Positions 14,631 through 23,439 of a stretch of 23,439 nt of DNA are shown here, piece by piece. Origin of the DNA: CAZMOK01 sp964567785 (GTDB lineage Bacteria > Bacteroidota > Bacteroidia > Bacteroidales > JAGOPY01); the NCBI GenBank assembly GCA_964567785.1, contig CAZMOK010000043.1, positions 1 through 23,439 on the forward strand, in the 5' to 3' direction. Every line of letters begins with the position of its first letter. Within the stretch, counting starts at the first letter, position 1. Under the pieces are notes generated by a model. It made no database searches, was not told where the DNA came from, and saw only the letters and a program-made list of their open reading frames with translations. Position numbers and translations under genes: made by a program.

Positions 14631-17600
14631 TTACAAATAAGTTTCATATCCTACTTCAACACCTGCTGAGTCTTCATAGAACCAGACATCCCACGAAACA
14701 TTGGCCTCGCCCTCCACAGACAGGTAGGTTGGACTTGCCTTAAGGTTGAGCGAAAGGTCCACCGCTCCTGAAATAATATCTGCGGTACCGAGCGGGGTGT
14801 CCAGGTCAACGTCCCAGTCGCCGTGGAAGGCAACTCCTACATCCAGTTCCGAGCGTGCATTGTAGTAATGGAAATGACCTGATGCATCAACATTTATCAC
14901 GATCAGCACCTCTACGGGCCAGATGGGTATCCCGCCGTTGAAATTATACCAGAGCCTGCCGTCCAGCTTGATATGCTCGGAAGTTATATCGATGGAAGCG
15001 CTGGCTTGCAATGCCTGCAGGAATGCCCCCCTGATGCTTTCGCTGCGGATGAACATATCGGAAGGTGAGAACAGGTAATTGATCTTTCCTTCAAAGATGA
15101 AGATATCACCCTCAGCATCTGGAATGCCTACAAACATAGCTACATATCCCTCGACCTTGTTCACGGGGTCCCAGTAGAGCCCGATAGTGCCTTCGCCGTA
15201 CATCGACTCTTCCTGTTGCAATATCCACAGTTTCCCGTACAGGGTGAACGACCCCGGCACAAGGACCATTTCCATCCTTCCGGCCAGCACTTCGCCGCCG
15301 GGTGCCGTTCCCATTCCTATTATCGCCTTGAATGAGAAAGCATCGGTATACGACGGACTGCCGGGCTGGCTGCCTACCGGCGGGAAATAATTATACCCGA
15401 CACCACCACCCAGTTCAAGCAATGAAAGACCTGTCTGGCCTATCGGAACGGCGCCGGCAAGCACCATTTCCACGTACCAGTAAGTGTAGATATCCTCGGC
15501 TTCGGTCAGTTCATTGCCCACTACCAGCATGCCGCTGATCCCCTTCAATTGCCTCAGTTTTTCTATGGTTATCTCGAACTCACCCTTGAACTCCCTTCCC
15601 GAATACGAGAAACTGCCCTTGAATTTCACAGGGTTCTTATCGAATGAGATCTCAGCCTTATCAAAAGTGACAGAGGCTGTCGGGCCGGGCTCCACTGCAA
15701 CAGTACCGGTCAACTGGTCGAGGCCTATCAGGGGGATACCGAAACCACCGGTGAGGGAGATCGCATACTCTTCCTGGTAAGCAGAGAATGAGAAGGATTC
15801 AACATGAAGTTCAAAACCTGATCCGAATTCAATGGCTTTGTTTATGGCAATGTTTTCAGCACGGACATCGCCCTCAGAGGTTACTTCCACACCCTGCACG
15901 GTTATATCCCCGTAATCTTCGCCGGAGATAACGGCATTCAGCCTGAAAGTGGCAAGTGATTCTGCTTCGCTGTAGCTCAGGCCTGTTCCGTTCATTAAGG
16001 TGAAGGTGGTCGCCAGCCTTGGGATAGAAACCGGGTCATCGGTGGTAATATTCGCTGCCCAGCCATTCCCTGCCATGCTTACGAACCCTCTCAGGCTGCC
16101 TTCAAACGGGCTCGGCAGCCATATTTTACCGCCAAACCCGGCTTCAGTCACCTCATTGTCGCTTATCGTAACTGTCAGGCTGTCGACTTCAAATTTATAT
16201 CCTGTGAATTCCATGGATACCAGCGAACCGGACAAGGCAAGCTCGCCGCCAAAACCGGATGATCCTACATAGAGGTCCCGTCCGGAAATGGTGGTCGGTA
16301 CCCCGCCGGCTGTCCTGTTGAACACCGGTGGCAGTTGCACCGCAGCAGAGTGGATCACAATGCCTTTCCAGTCGGAGGTAAAAGAAGACGCACTCCTGGC
16401 CGTATGCATATCGAAAGTGAAGGAGGTACCTTCCTTGATCCTGAACTCACTCAGTTCTGCAGCAGGCAGGCTGTCGACCCTGCCCAGGAAATCACCGTTG
16501 GGCTCCAGCTCGGCATAGAACCTCACGGCATTGTCGAGAGAGGAATGGTTTACTGTGCCGCCTACCCCGGCACCCATCGAGGCAGTGATGGTAATGGAAT
16601 CGATTCCCAGGTCAAAGCCGAGCATGCTGTGGCTTAGCGGAGGTGAAGAGGCCCAGGAAACACTTCCTGAAACCGCGATCTTATTGTCGGGCTCACCTTC
16701 CAGTTCAACTTCGTTGATGTTCAGGCTGATCTCCTGGAGCGGTACCAACAACCCATCGGCAATTTCCAAACCGAACCTTCCGGTACCTTCCACGGTTTCA
16801 CCATCTGATACAGGCTCGTCAAGCTCAATGGTGAAAAGGTTATCTTCAGACCCTATTTTGAACCGGTGTATTTTTTCTGTGCTATAGCTCGATTCTGCTG
16901 TGCCCGGACGGCCAACGGCAGCGAACTTATCTTCTACATTTGAAATAATTCTGACCTGTGTCTTCTCAGGCAGGTCCTCCGCTTCGGTCCGCGAAAGCCC
17001 GTAAACTGCTGTTTCCACTGAGTCAGGCTCAACGGTAAAGCTGCCGCCGGGTTCGAAAATAGTCAATTCTTCTTCCACAAAATCCCTTTCTTCATCCACC
17101 AGTCCGGCCACTGCATGGACAAGCGGTGCGGCTGTGGAATCATCCACTGTAGTTTGTGTGAATGAGGCCACCAGGTTATCTATCTGGTCCTGGCCGTCAT
17201 CCCCTCCTTCCATTAACGTGAGGGCGGCTTCCCACTGCTCTGTTGTAGGCCCTGCATTGAACCGGAGTAATTGCAGCCTGATGGGGCTGATGGCCTCAAA
17301 TTCATCTTCTTCTATTACCACATCACCGCGCTTCCATTTGACGTATATCTTCCATTTTGCAAACCCTTTTCCGTAATTGAAGGATACTTTCGCATAACCT
17401 CCATCCCTGGTCTTTCTTGTCACCACTGAATCTCCGCCTTCAAAGCCATAATCCTCGGCGTAGCCGTCGATAAGTTGCAGGCTGAACTCTATGTCTTCGC
17501 CTTCCAGCCCGATGTGGTCACCGGTTACGACCCGGGCCTGGACCGTATCGGACGATTCGGGAGTGCCTACGATGGAATCGTTGACCTCGAGCAGTGCTCC

Positions 17601-20600
17601 CGGTTTGACCATGGGTTTTGATTTTTGCTCGGGAATGGGGTCTGCTGCCAGCTTGTTGGCAGTGTAGGTTACTTTTATCTCCTTTTCCTCCCCCGGCAAT
17701 GGTTTTTCCACCTCTGAGGGTTCCCAGAGCATGATATTATACAGTGGGTTCTGGCTTATGATCTTCCCGTCAACAGTCCAGGAATGCCTGCCCAGGTCGA
17801 TCGCATTCCTGGAAACCGGTTTGGCAGGGATGCAATCATCTGCCGTTACCTTGCAGGTATGGATGAACCGGTCGAAGTCGTGGGTGAACTGGGTGTTGAC
17901 AATGACCACATCTTTGGCCAGCAGGGGCTGGTTTGCGGGGATCACCGGCCATTCAGGCCAGAGGGGCTCACCATTTTTATAGACCAGGGCAATGGTGCGC
18001 GGTTCCTTGCCGGGAAACGGTTCTTTGGATTCGTTTGGTGGCCCTGCAGGAGTGACAGAAATGGCGGGTGTACAACCGGATCCGGTACTTTTGTCACTGA
18101 GGTTGTCCTGGGCACGTTCACTGGCGAAAACCGGTGTGCGATTATTTTCATAGGAGAGCTTTTTGACCATTTTAGCGCGGGGGTCGTCCGACCTGAACCC
18201 GTCGATCACCTTGTCGTCGGCATGTAATTCAAGGCTTACCGAGAAATTGACCGTATTGAACTCGTTGAAAAGGAACTGCCTTAAGTCCTCTTTGGCCTTT
18301 TTGAGCCGGTCTTTTGCCTCTTCAAGCTGTTCATCAGCCTCATTGATCGCGTCATCTTTTTTGCTTATCGATTCGTTGATCTTTGTGACGATGGCTTCTG
18401 TTTCAGCCTCACACTCCTCAATGAGCTTTTCTATCTGGCTGAGCCGTTTTTCGAGGGCTTTTACCGTTTCGTCGTTATTCACTTGTGTTGAGATCTCGTC
18501 CTGCAGATTCCTTCTTTCGCGATTTATGAAGACAATATCCTCCCTGGCCACTTGTTCTTCTGAACGCCAGTAAGAAAGATCCGAAAGGATCTCTTCAAGG
18601 CGTTCGTTGAGCGATACAAGGCTGTCGTTCAGAACGGATTTCTGCCTTACTGCTTCGGAAACATCCTTGCGGGCGTTTATCAGTATCTCTTCTGCATTGT
18701 TGACCCTTTCCTTTGCACTTTCCACACTTTGCAGGTTTGATGCCAGCGAAGATCCCAGTTCATCTATTTCTGTTTCCAGTTGCTCTATGCCCGTTTCGGT
18801 TTCCTCAATTTCTGCCCTTATTTCGTTTACGGCTGCAGTAGCGTCCCTTGCATGGGCACGGGTGAGGTCGTTGTTGAGCCTGCCTAGCTTGTCTTCCAGC
18901 GACAACAGTTCATTCCTTTTCGCTCTCAGGTCATCGGCAATTCCTTCGCCGGTAGCCCTGGCATTGTTGAACAGGTTTTCCTCGTATCTGAGCTGTGCCT
19001 CTTTACCGGTAACATTTCTTCTGAGCTGGGATATAAGGGTATCCTGCTGAACGATCGACTCCACTGCCGTTTCTATCCCGGCCCTTACACGGGTACTGTC
19101 CTGCTCCAGTTCAGCTTGTTTCTGCTCAGCATTTTCTTTCCGTAATTCTGCCGCATCCAGATCATCCTGCAGTTCAAGCTGCTTGTTCTGGTATTCCAGG
19201 GTCTTCTGGTTCTTTGCAACGGCAAGTTCCGCTTCTGCAGCCGACTTCTCGGAATTAAGTGAATCGAGCTGGTCTTTGATCGTTTTATACTTTCCGAGCT
19301 CTCTGCCTACCCGTTCTGTTTCTTTAGCGATCACCTGTTGTACCTGCTGTTTAATGTCGTAGGCAATGGCAAGTGAGTCTTCCGCTTCTTCAACCTTTTT
19401 CTTGAGTTCGGCGAAAAGGTCCTGCTGTTTTATGATTTCTTCCAGGGGAGGAGGGATGTAGTAGATGACCGGGCCCCGGGCTTCTTTTTTTCCCAGGAAG
19501 CTTTGCTCTTCTTCCTCCTCCTCTTCCTCTTTTTCCTTTTCAAGCTCTTCCTTCTCGGCGAGAAGGCGTTCTTTCAGGCTGTTCAGTTCACGGATCCGTT
19601 CCTTGAAGGCATCTATCAGCCCTTCAAAATTTTCGATCAGCTTTTCAAGCCTCTTTATATTCGTTTCGGCATCTTCTATTTCACGGCTCAGCTCATCCCT
19701 GTGGATCCCGGCGGCTGTAGTATCTGCATACAGAACCTGCAGGCTGTCGTTGATACCGGATATCTTGTTCTCAGCACCGGCAATCACCGTCCTGCTGTTG
19801 TGGATGCCGAGCATGAAATTGTCGCGGTTGGCTTCCACGCTGTCGCGGTAAGCTTCAGCGATCTGCTTATACCTTAGTTCTTCGCCTGTGAGTGAATCGT
19901 TCACAGAAGACACGTTTTCGGCAAGTGCCGATTTTTCCTCTTCCAGACCGGTTATGGTGGCGGTGTATTCATCCAGTGCACCGGCATATTCTTCTTTCTT
20001 GTTTTCAACCTCTTGCTTTGCGGCTACCACTGAGGATTCCAGTTCTTCGAGCTGCTGCCTGAGGCTGTCGATGGTATTGTCGTAAGTCACATTATAGACA
20101 TACGAGGAATTGACCACTTCGTCCACTGCTTCCAGGTATTCATCGCCTTCAGCATTCACGTTCATGGCATCGGCCCGGCAGTCGGACCAGTCGCTGCCCG
20201 AATGGACAGCACAGGAATTCAGTATCCTCGACTTGAACGAGTTCATGAACAGTTCGAATTCTGCAAAACGTTGCTGCCTTTGTGAATTGATCCCCGTGCT
20301 GATGGCTGAGCGGCCTTTTCCGTTAAGCTCAACGCGGAGGTTGTTCAAAATATAATAATTGGTGTCATTTCCCATCCAGGTACCCAGGAAGGTCAAAACT
20401 TTCAGGTCCCATTCCCTTTTCTCGCGGAGGTAGTCCCGGGCTTTTGGATTCACCATGATGGTTGTTTCTGTTTCCGAGATCTCCATACCCAGTTCTTCGG
20501 CCCTGCTTTTCAGGTCTTTGTAGTTCTGAAGTGCGTCATCAATGGCTGCATCGGCCTCCTCGATAGACTGCATGAGCCGGGTGCTCTCGTCGATGATCTC

Positions 20601-22415
20601 CTGTTCCTTGTTTTCCAGCTCCTGTTTTACCTGGTCAAGCAGATCACGGATGGTGTTCACCACTTCCATCTGGGCCAACATCTCGGCCGAAGGCTTTCCT
20701 TTCAGTATAGCCTGTATCGAATCGATCTTATCGCGATGGATTTGTATGGAATCGAGCTGTTGCCGGAGCAATTCTTCCTGTCCGGTTATGGCCGGCACCA
20801 GGGAGTCAATATGGGTCGCCACCGAATCCCTTTTTTGTTCAAGGACGGTAAGCAACGAATCCTTATCGGCAAGTTCTCCCTTCTTTTCTTTGATACGGGA
20901 GACGGTTTCATCAAGCTTTCCGGGTATGACCTCATTCACCTGTTCATCGATATACCGCAGTGAATCGTTGATCTCCTGCAACCTGGCATTGATCTCATCC
21001 ACGCGATCCTGGCTCTCCTGGATCTTTTCCAGGTCGAAAGGCGTGTTGAGCGAACCCTTTCCGTTCAGTTTCCAGTTGAAGATGGTAACGTGGTCTTCAA
21101 CGGCTTTAAAGTACTCTCCGCGACCGTCGCATCCCTGGCAGCGGAAGATGGCATAATCAAAGTCAACCCCTTCGGCACGGATGGGTACGGCACGCGGGTA
21201 CTGGAACAGGTCGGGATTTTCGAGGATCATCCCAAGGTCGATCGGGTTGGCCGGCTCTTTCCTGAAGGAAGGCCCGCAAAGTTCAGGTTTAGGGGTGATG
21301 ATCGTATCTGGCGGGACCTCTTCGATCGGGGGCAGGTCTTCGATGATCGTATCGCTTCTGTCACGGTAGGTAGTGTCGAGTCTGTATAGTTGGGTATATT
21401 GCCATGTGCTGTCTTCTTCCCAGACAGTGTCGAGGACTATTCTTCCATGATAGGGTTCATACGGTGTTACCGTATTTACGGTATCCTCTTCTTCAACAAT
21501 TGTATCGCCCGGCACCGGCTCTTTTGTCACCACAGGCTCTTTCGTGATCACCGGTTCCTTGGTTGCAGTTATCACAGTGTCACCTTCTATATAAATGGTG
21601 AAAGGTTCTGACCAGCCGTCGCCCCCGGTGAGAAGTTCCCCTGCTTCGTTCGAGGGCTGGACTGACCACACATATTCCTGGCCGGTACGGGGTATAATGA
21701 TGTCGGGAGGATAGGGGATCGCTGTTTCCCCGGGCACCATCTCTTCGTAAACCGGCGGGTTGGAGAGTATCGCCTCGCGTGGCTCCTGGCCTTCGAAAAG
21801 CTCGAACAGCCCAAACTTGTAGAAAACAAACATTGAGGGAGGAGCCGGGTTGACGGGTGTCCATTGGAAGACGACGTCCATGAGGCCTTCTTCGGTAAAC
21901 TCGGCGCCATCTTCAGGATAGATCAGGAAAGGGGGTTCGTATCCCTGGACATAAAAGTAGGCACACTGTTCAGCGGTGAGGGGTTGAAGGGTTTCAGGGT
22001 CGATGATCTCGGCGCATAGAGTGTAATTGTCTTCGGGAATACGGTTGGTCCGGATCACATTCTCCTCAAAATCCCCGTAAAACAGAAAGGCTGAACTGGG
22101 GATGATCTCCCCCGGATAAAGAATATTTTGTTCGGGCTGAAGTGTGACTAAAGGTACTGCGAAGTCATCTGTTTCACCTGCCAGGTCGCCGGCACTGTTG
22201 AATAGCCTTCCCCTTAGCTTTACGTCCACCGGTCCGCTCGAAATGCTCGTTACGTACATCACTACCAGTTCGGGATTTTGTTCCCATTCATAAGCATAAA
22301 CTGGTGGGTTGGGGTCTACCTGTAATTCAAAGAAGATCTCCTGGGCCCGTAAAAAATGCTGGAAGAGAAACAGGCCGAGGACCAGTAGAGCCTTTATATA
22401 GACTGTTTGGGACAC
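14631..22415 (-). CDS. Giant secreted protein with coiled-coil arms and beta-rich C-terminal half (2594 aa)
   Basis: The first gene of the operon. It starts at a GTG (22415); an in-frame TAA lies three codons upstream (22422-22424) and the next Met is beyond residue 50, so no ATG fits the signal peptide (VYIKALLVLGLFLFQHFLRA, cleavage near AQ24-25). Residues 26-275 are beta-sandwich-like, resembling the N-termini of large Bacteroidota proteins sometimes labelled TANFOR (from memory). Three TKEPV repeats lie at 285-301 and a CQGC pair at 426-429. Long heptad helices cover ~460-650 and ~780-970, flanking a non-coil module (651-780, Cys735 and Cys746). A run of eight Glu (963-970) and a Pro-rich link (982-991) precede further coiled coils at ~995-1385. 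After ~1390 come Ig-like and then many repetitive amphipathic strands to the end, including LLELGGGVGYNYFPP. No T9SS tail is visible. Function unknown; a surface fibre or envelope-spanning structure is the simplest reading. Confidence 0.88.
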   Translation of the reverse strand: MSQTVYIKALLVLGLFLFQHFLRAQEIFFELQVDPNPPVYAYEWEQNPELVVMYVTSISSGPVDVKLRGRLFNSAGDLAGETDDFAVPLVTLQPEQNILYPGEIIPSSAFLFYGDFEENVIRTNRIPEDNYTLCAEIIDPETLQPLTAEQCAYFYVQGYEPPFLIYPEDGAEFTEEGLMDVVFQWTPVNPAPPSMFVFYKFGLFELFEGQEPREAILSNPPVYEEMVPGETAIPYPPDIIIPRTGQEYVWSVQPSNEAGELLTGGDGWSEPFTIYIEGDTVITATKEPVITKEPVVTKEPVPGDTIVEEEDTVNTVTPYEPYHGRIVLDTVWEEDSTWQYTQLYRLDTTYRDRSDTIIEDLPPIEEVPPDTIITPKPELCGPSFRKEPANPIDLGMILENPDLFQYPRAVPIRAEGVDFDYAIFRCQGCDGRGEYFKAVEDHVTIFNWKLNGKGSLNTPFDLEKIQESQDRVDEINARLQEINDSLRYIDEQVNEVIPGKLDETVSRIKEKKGELADKDSLLTVLEQKRDSVATHIDSLVPAITGQEELLRQQLDSIQIHRDKIDSIQAILKGKPSAEMLAQMEVVNTIRDLLDQVKQELENKEQEIIDESTRLMQSIEEADAAIDDALQNYKDLKSRAEELGMEISETETTIMVNPKARDYLREKREWDLKVLTFLGTWMGNDTNYYILNNLRVELNGKGRSAISTGINSQRQQRFAEFELFMNSFKSRILNSCAVHSGSDWSDCRADAMNVNAEGDEYLEAVDEVVNSSYVYNVTYDNTIDSLRQQLEELESSVVAAKQEVENKKEEYAGALDEYTATITGLEEEKSALAENVSSVNDSLTGEELRYKQIAEAYRDSVEANRDNFMLGIHNSRTVIAGAENKISGINDSLQVLYADTTAAGIHRDELSREIEDAETNIKRLEKLIENFEGLIDAFKERIRELNSLKERLLAEKEELEKEKEEEEEEEEQSFLGKKEARGPVIYYIPPPLEEIIKQQDLFAELKKKVEEAEDSLAIAYDIKQQVQQVIAKETERVGRELGKYKTIKDQLDSLNSEKSAAEAELAVAKNQKTLEYQNKQLELQDDLDAAELRKENAEQKQAELEQDSTRVRAGIETAVESIVQQDTLISQLRRNVTGKEAQLRYEENLFNNARATGEGIADDLRAKRNELLSLEDKLGRLNNDLTRAHARDATAAVNEIRAEIEETETGIEQLETEIDELGSSLASNLQSVESAKERVNNAEEILINARKDVSEAVRQKSVLNDSLVSLNERLEEILSDLSYWRSEEQVAREDIVFINRERRNLQDEISTQVNNDETVKALEKRLSQIEKLIEECEAETEAIVTKINESISKKDDAINEADEQLEEAKDRLKKAKEDLRQFLFNEFNTVNFSVSLELHADDKVIDGFRSDDPRAKMVKKLSYENNRTPVFASERAQDNLSDKSTGSGCTPAISVTPAGPPNESKEPFPGKEPRTIALVYKNGEPLWPEWPVIPANQPLLAKDVVIVNTQFTHDFDRFIHTCKVTADDCIPAKPVSRNAIDLGRHSWTVDGKIISQNPLYNIMLWEPSEVEKPLPGEEKEIKVTYTANKLAADPIPEQKSKPMVKPGALLEVNDSIVGTPESSDTVQARVVTGDHIGLEGEDIEFSLQLIDGYAEDYGFEGGDSVVTRKTRDGGYAKVSFNYGKGFAKWKIYVKWKRGDVVIEEDEFEAISPIRLQLLRFNAGPTTEQWEAALTLMEGGDDGQDQIDNLVASFTQTTVDDSTAAPLVHAVAGLVDEERDFVEEELTIFEPGGSFTVEPDSVETAVYGLSRTEAEDLPEKTQVRIISNVEDKFAAVGRPGTAESSYSTEKIHRFKIGSEDNLFTIELDEPVSDGETVEGTGRFGLEIADGLLVPLQEISLNINEVELEGEPDNKIAVSGSVSWASSPPLSHSMLGFDLGIDSITITASMGAGVGGTVNHSSLDNAVRFYAELEPNGDFLGRVDSLPAAELSEFRIKEGTSFTFDMHTARSASSFTSDWKGIVIHSAAVQLPPVFNRTAGGVPTTISGRDLYVGSSGFGGELALSGSLVSMEFTGYKFEVDSLTVTISDNEVTEAGFGGKIWLPSPFEGSLRGFVSMAGNGWAANITTDDPVSIPRLATTFTLMNGTGLSYSEAESLATFRLNAVISGEDYGDITVQGVEVTSEGDVRAENIAINKAIEFGSGFELHVESFSFSAYQEEYAISLTGGFGIPLIGLDQLTGTVAVEPGPTASVTFDKAEISFDKNPVKFKGSFSYSGREFKGEFEITIEKLRQLKGISGMLVVGNELTEAEDIYTYWYVEMVLAGAVPIGQTGLSLLELGGGVGYNYFPPVGSQPGSPSYTDAFSFKAIIGMGTAPGGEVLAGRMEMVLVPGSFTLYGKLWILQQEESMYGEGTIGLYWDPVNKVEGYVAMFVGIPDAEGDIFIFEGKINYLFSPSDMFIRSESIRGAFLQALQASASIDITSEHIKLDGRLWYNFNGGIPIWPVEVLIVINVDASGHFHYYNARSELDVGVAFHGDWDVDLDTPLGTADIISGAVDLSLNLKASPTYLSVEGEANVSWDVWFYEDSAGVEVGYETYL

Positions 22416-22687
22416 GGTAAATTAATTGGTGACAATAAAAATAATATAGAAGATAAATTTTGGCAAGCTATTTCGTCAAATTAACAGATAATTAAGAAAC
22501 TGGAATTAAATATGTTATGATTTGTATATGAGTCCCTGTCAAGCCTTGTTGCAATTATGGGCGGACTTAAAGGGAGGGCAGGCTGTAAATGTTAAAAAAG
22601 TAAAAAAGTTTAATGTTTTCATAAAAAAGTTAAACAAAAGTGACTTGAGCTTGTTTCGTCTCTATAAAACACAAAATACACACAACT
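22416..22687. promoter_or_regulatory. AT-rich divergent intergenic region
   Basis: This 272-bp region separates the giant-protein operon (leftward) from the fasciclin gene (rightward) and must carry promoters for both. The part next to the fasciclin gene is A-rich (many AAAAAAGT runs, then ACACAAAATACACACAACT before the ATG), a common Bacteroidota leader type. I could not place a confident -33/-7 pair on either strand, and I see no convincing gene or strong hairpin. Confidence 0.4.
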
Positions 22688-23245
22688 ATGAAAACTATCA
22701 AATCAAACATCGTATTAAAGACACTCGCAATTCTTATTTCATTTGGTTTCATTTTCCAGGCTGCTGCCAATGATGGTAAATCGGCCAAGAAGATGAAGAA
22801 AATGACCATTGTAGAGATTGCTTCGGCCGATGACCGTTTCTCCACGCTGGTAGATGCCGTTGTTAAGGCCGACCTGGTTGACGCACTCAGCGCCAAGGGA
22901 CCTTACACAGTATTTGCTCCAACGAATGATGCATTCGACAAGCTTTTTGATGCACTGGGAGTGAACGGAATTGAAGATCTTTCAAAAGAAGACCTGACAC
23001 CGATACTGCTTTACCATGTGGTAAGCGGCAAGGTAATGTCATCTGACGTTGCCAGCGGCGAAGTACCAACCCTTAACGACAAGGCTTCGCTGAAGGTAAA
23101 GGTAAAAGATGGTGTGATGGTTGACAAGAGCAACGTAGTGATCACCGACCTTGAAGGTTCAAATGGTGTGATCCATGTAATTGACGCTGTTCTGGTACCG
23201 AACACAAAGACTGCAAGCTCGAAGTCGTCGGGTGGTTGCAGCTAA
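22688..23245 (+). CDS. Secreted fasciclin (FAS1) domain protein
   Basis: A 185-aa exported protein. The signal peptide is at residues 1-27 (hydrophobic core LKTLAILISFGFIF, cleavage near AAA|ND). A short Lys-rich linker is followed by one complete FAS1 domain at about 38-172. It shows all the landmarks: TIVEIASADDRFSTLVDAV, the H1 box GPYTVFAPTNDAF (71-83), LYHVVSG (108-114) and the H2 box GVIHVIDAVLVP (160-171). The tail is Ser-rich and ends SGGCS, with the only cysteine penultimate. FAS1 proteins act in cell-surface adhesion or binding small ligands; the ligand here is unknown. It is monocistronic by position, with its own terminator downstream. Confidence 0.95.
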   Translation: MKTIKSNIVLKTLAILISFGFIFQAAANDGKSAKKMKKMTIVEIASADDRFSTLVDAVVKADLVDALSAKGPYTVFAPTNDAFDKLFDALGVNGIEDLSKEDLTPILLYHVVSGKVMSSDVASGEVPTLNDKASLKVKVKDGVMVDKSNVVITDLEGSNGVIHVIDAVLVPNTKTASSKSSGGCS

Positions 23246-23289
23246 GACACGACCCACATATTAGAATTAGGTTTTAAACACGCAAGTTG

Positions 23290-23314
23290 CCCCGGTGAGA
23301 GCCGGGGTTTTTTT
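23290..23314 (+). terminator. Intrinsic terminator of the fasciclin gene
   Basis: CCCCGG (23290-23295) pairs with CCGGGG (23302-23307) around a TGAGAG loop and is followed by seven Ts (23308-23314). It lies 44 bp after the stop codon. The remaining ~125 bp to the window end show no gene. Confidence 0.9.
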
Positions 23315-23439
23315 ATTCACCCACTGACTATAGTTACTGAGTGAAACTGTAAAAACCCTGAATTCGGCAGTTAGACCGTTTCCGATCAAAACACATGTTG
23401 TTTTATTGATGCGATTGATTTAGAGGTTATTGGTGTGAT

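Noticed and set aside
17784..18227. Plus-strand open frames of 100-200 codons across 15000-21900, such as this one and 20542-21156
   Set aside because: They lie antisense to the giant gene, lack credible domains and are expected shadows of its coding-frame composition.
22522..22773. 83-codon plus frame before and into the fasciclin gene
   Set aside because: It has no recognisable features, overlaps the fasciclin signal peptide in another frame and has Lys/Asn-rich composition typical of AT-rich noncoding DNA.
23322..23343. Imperfect palindrome around ACTATAGT near the window end
   Set aside because: Only the central 8 bp and a few outer bases match; it is too weak to call an operator or terminator.

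Overview
The window reads as chromosomal DNA of a Bacteroidota bacterium. The evidence is a secreted protein with a type A T9SS C-terminal sorting domain, a second one with the gliding-motility-type (type B) C-terminal domain, choice-of-anchor L and PKD/Ig-like modules, signal peptides that end before Gln, and A-rich leaders mostly without strong Shine-Dalgarno sequences. No rRNA, tRNA, CRISPR array, transposase or phage gene was seen. All calls come from reading the sequence; no database search was run.

Layout. (1) 116-6277, plus strand: two large secreted proteins. The first is a 770-aa Omp28-like/thioredoxin-fold protein with PKD-like repeats, followed by a good terminator. The second is a 1227-aa choice-of-anchor L/PKD protein with a type B T9SS tail. 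(2) 6284-7015, minus strand: an unrecognised 243-aa exported protein. (3) 7263-10899, plus strand: the most interesting region. It holds an ECF sigma factor, a small zinc-finger (ZAS-like) anti-sigma candidate, a Cys/Lys-rich exported peptide with three CGEGKCG modules, a DUF692/MNIO enzyme, a DUF2063 partner protein and a DoxX-like membrane protein. This is the HvfABCD/bufferin type of RiPP metallophore cluster, here with its own sigma/anti-sigma pair. (4) 22415-10916, minus strand: a tight three-gene operon encoding a 2594-aa secreted coiled-coil/beta-rich protein, a 677-aa fibronectin type III protein and a 556-aa probable outer-membrane beta-barrel. (5) 22688-23245, plus strand: a secreted fasciclin-domain protein with a clear terminator.

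How the genes probably work together. In the RiPP cluster the sigma factor would drive the operon when its anti-sigma partner is released, perhaps by metal or redox change at the HxxxCxxC site. HvfB with HvfC would modify the Cys residues of the EGKCG motifs in HvfA. The modified peptide, which carries its own signal peptide, would then be exported and bind copper in the periplasm. HvfD is the usual membrane companion. An inverted repeat between hvfA and hvfB may set the precursor above its enzymes. In the three-gene operon, adjacency and near-zero spacing suggest that the giant fibre-like protein and the Fn3 protein form a surface assembly with the barrel as outer-membrane partner. That is inference, because none of the three has a recognised T9SS tail.
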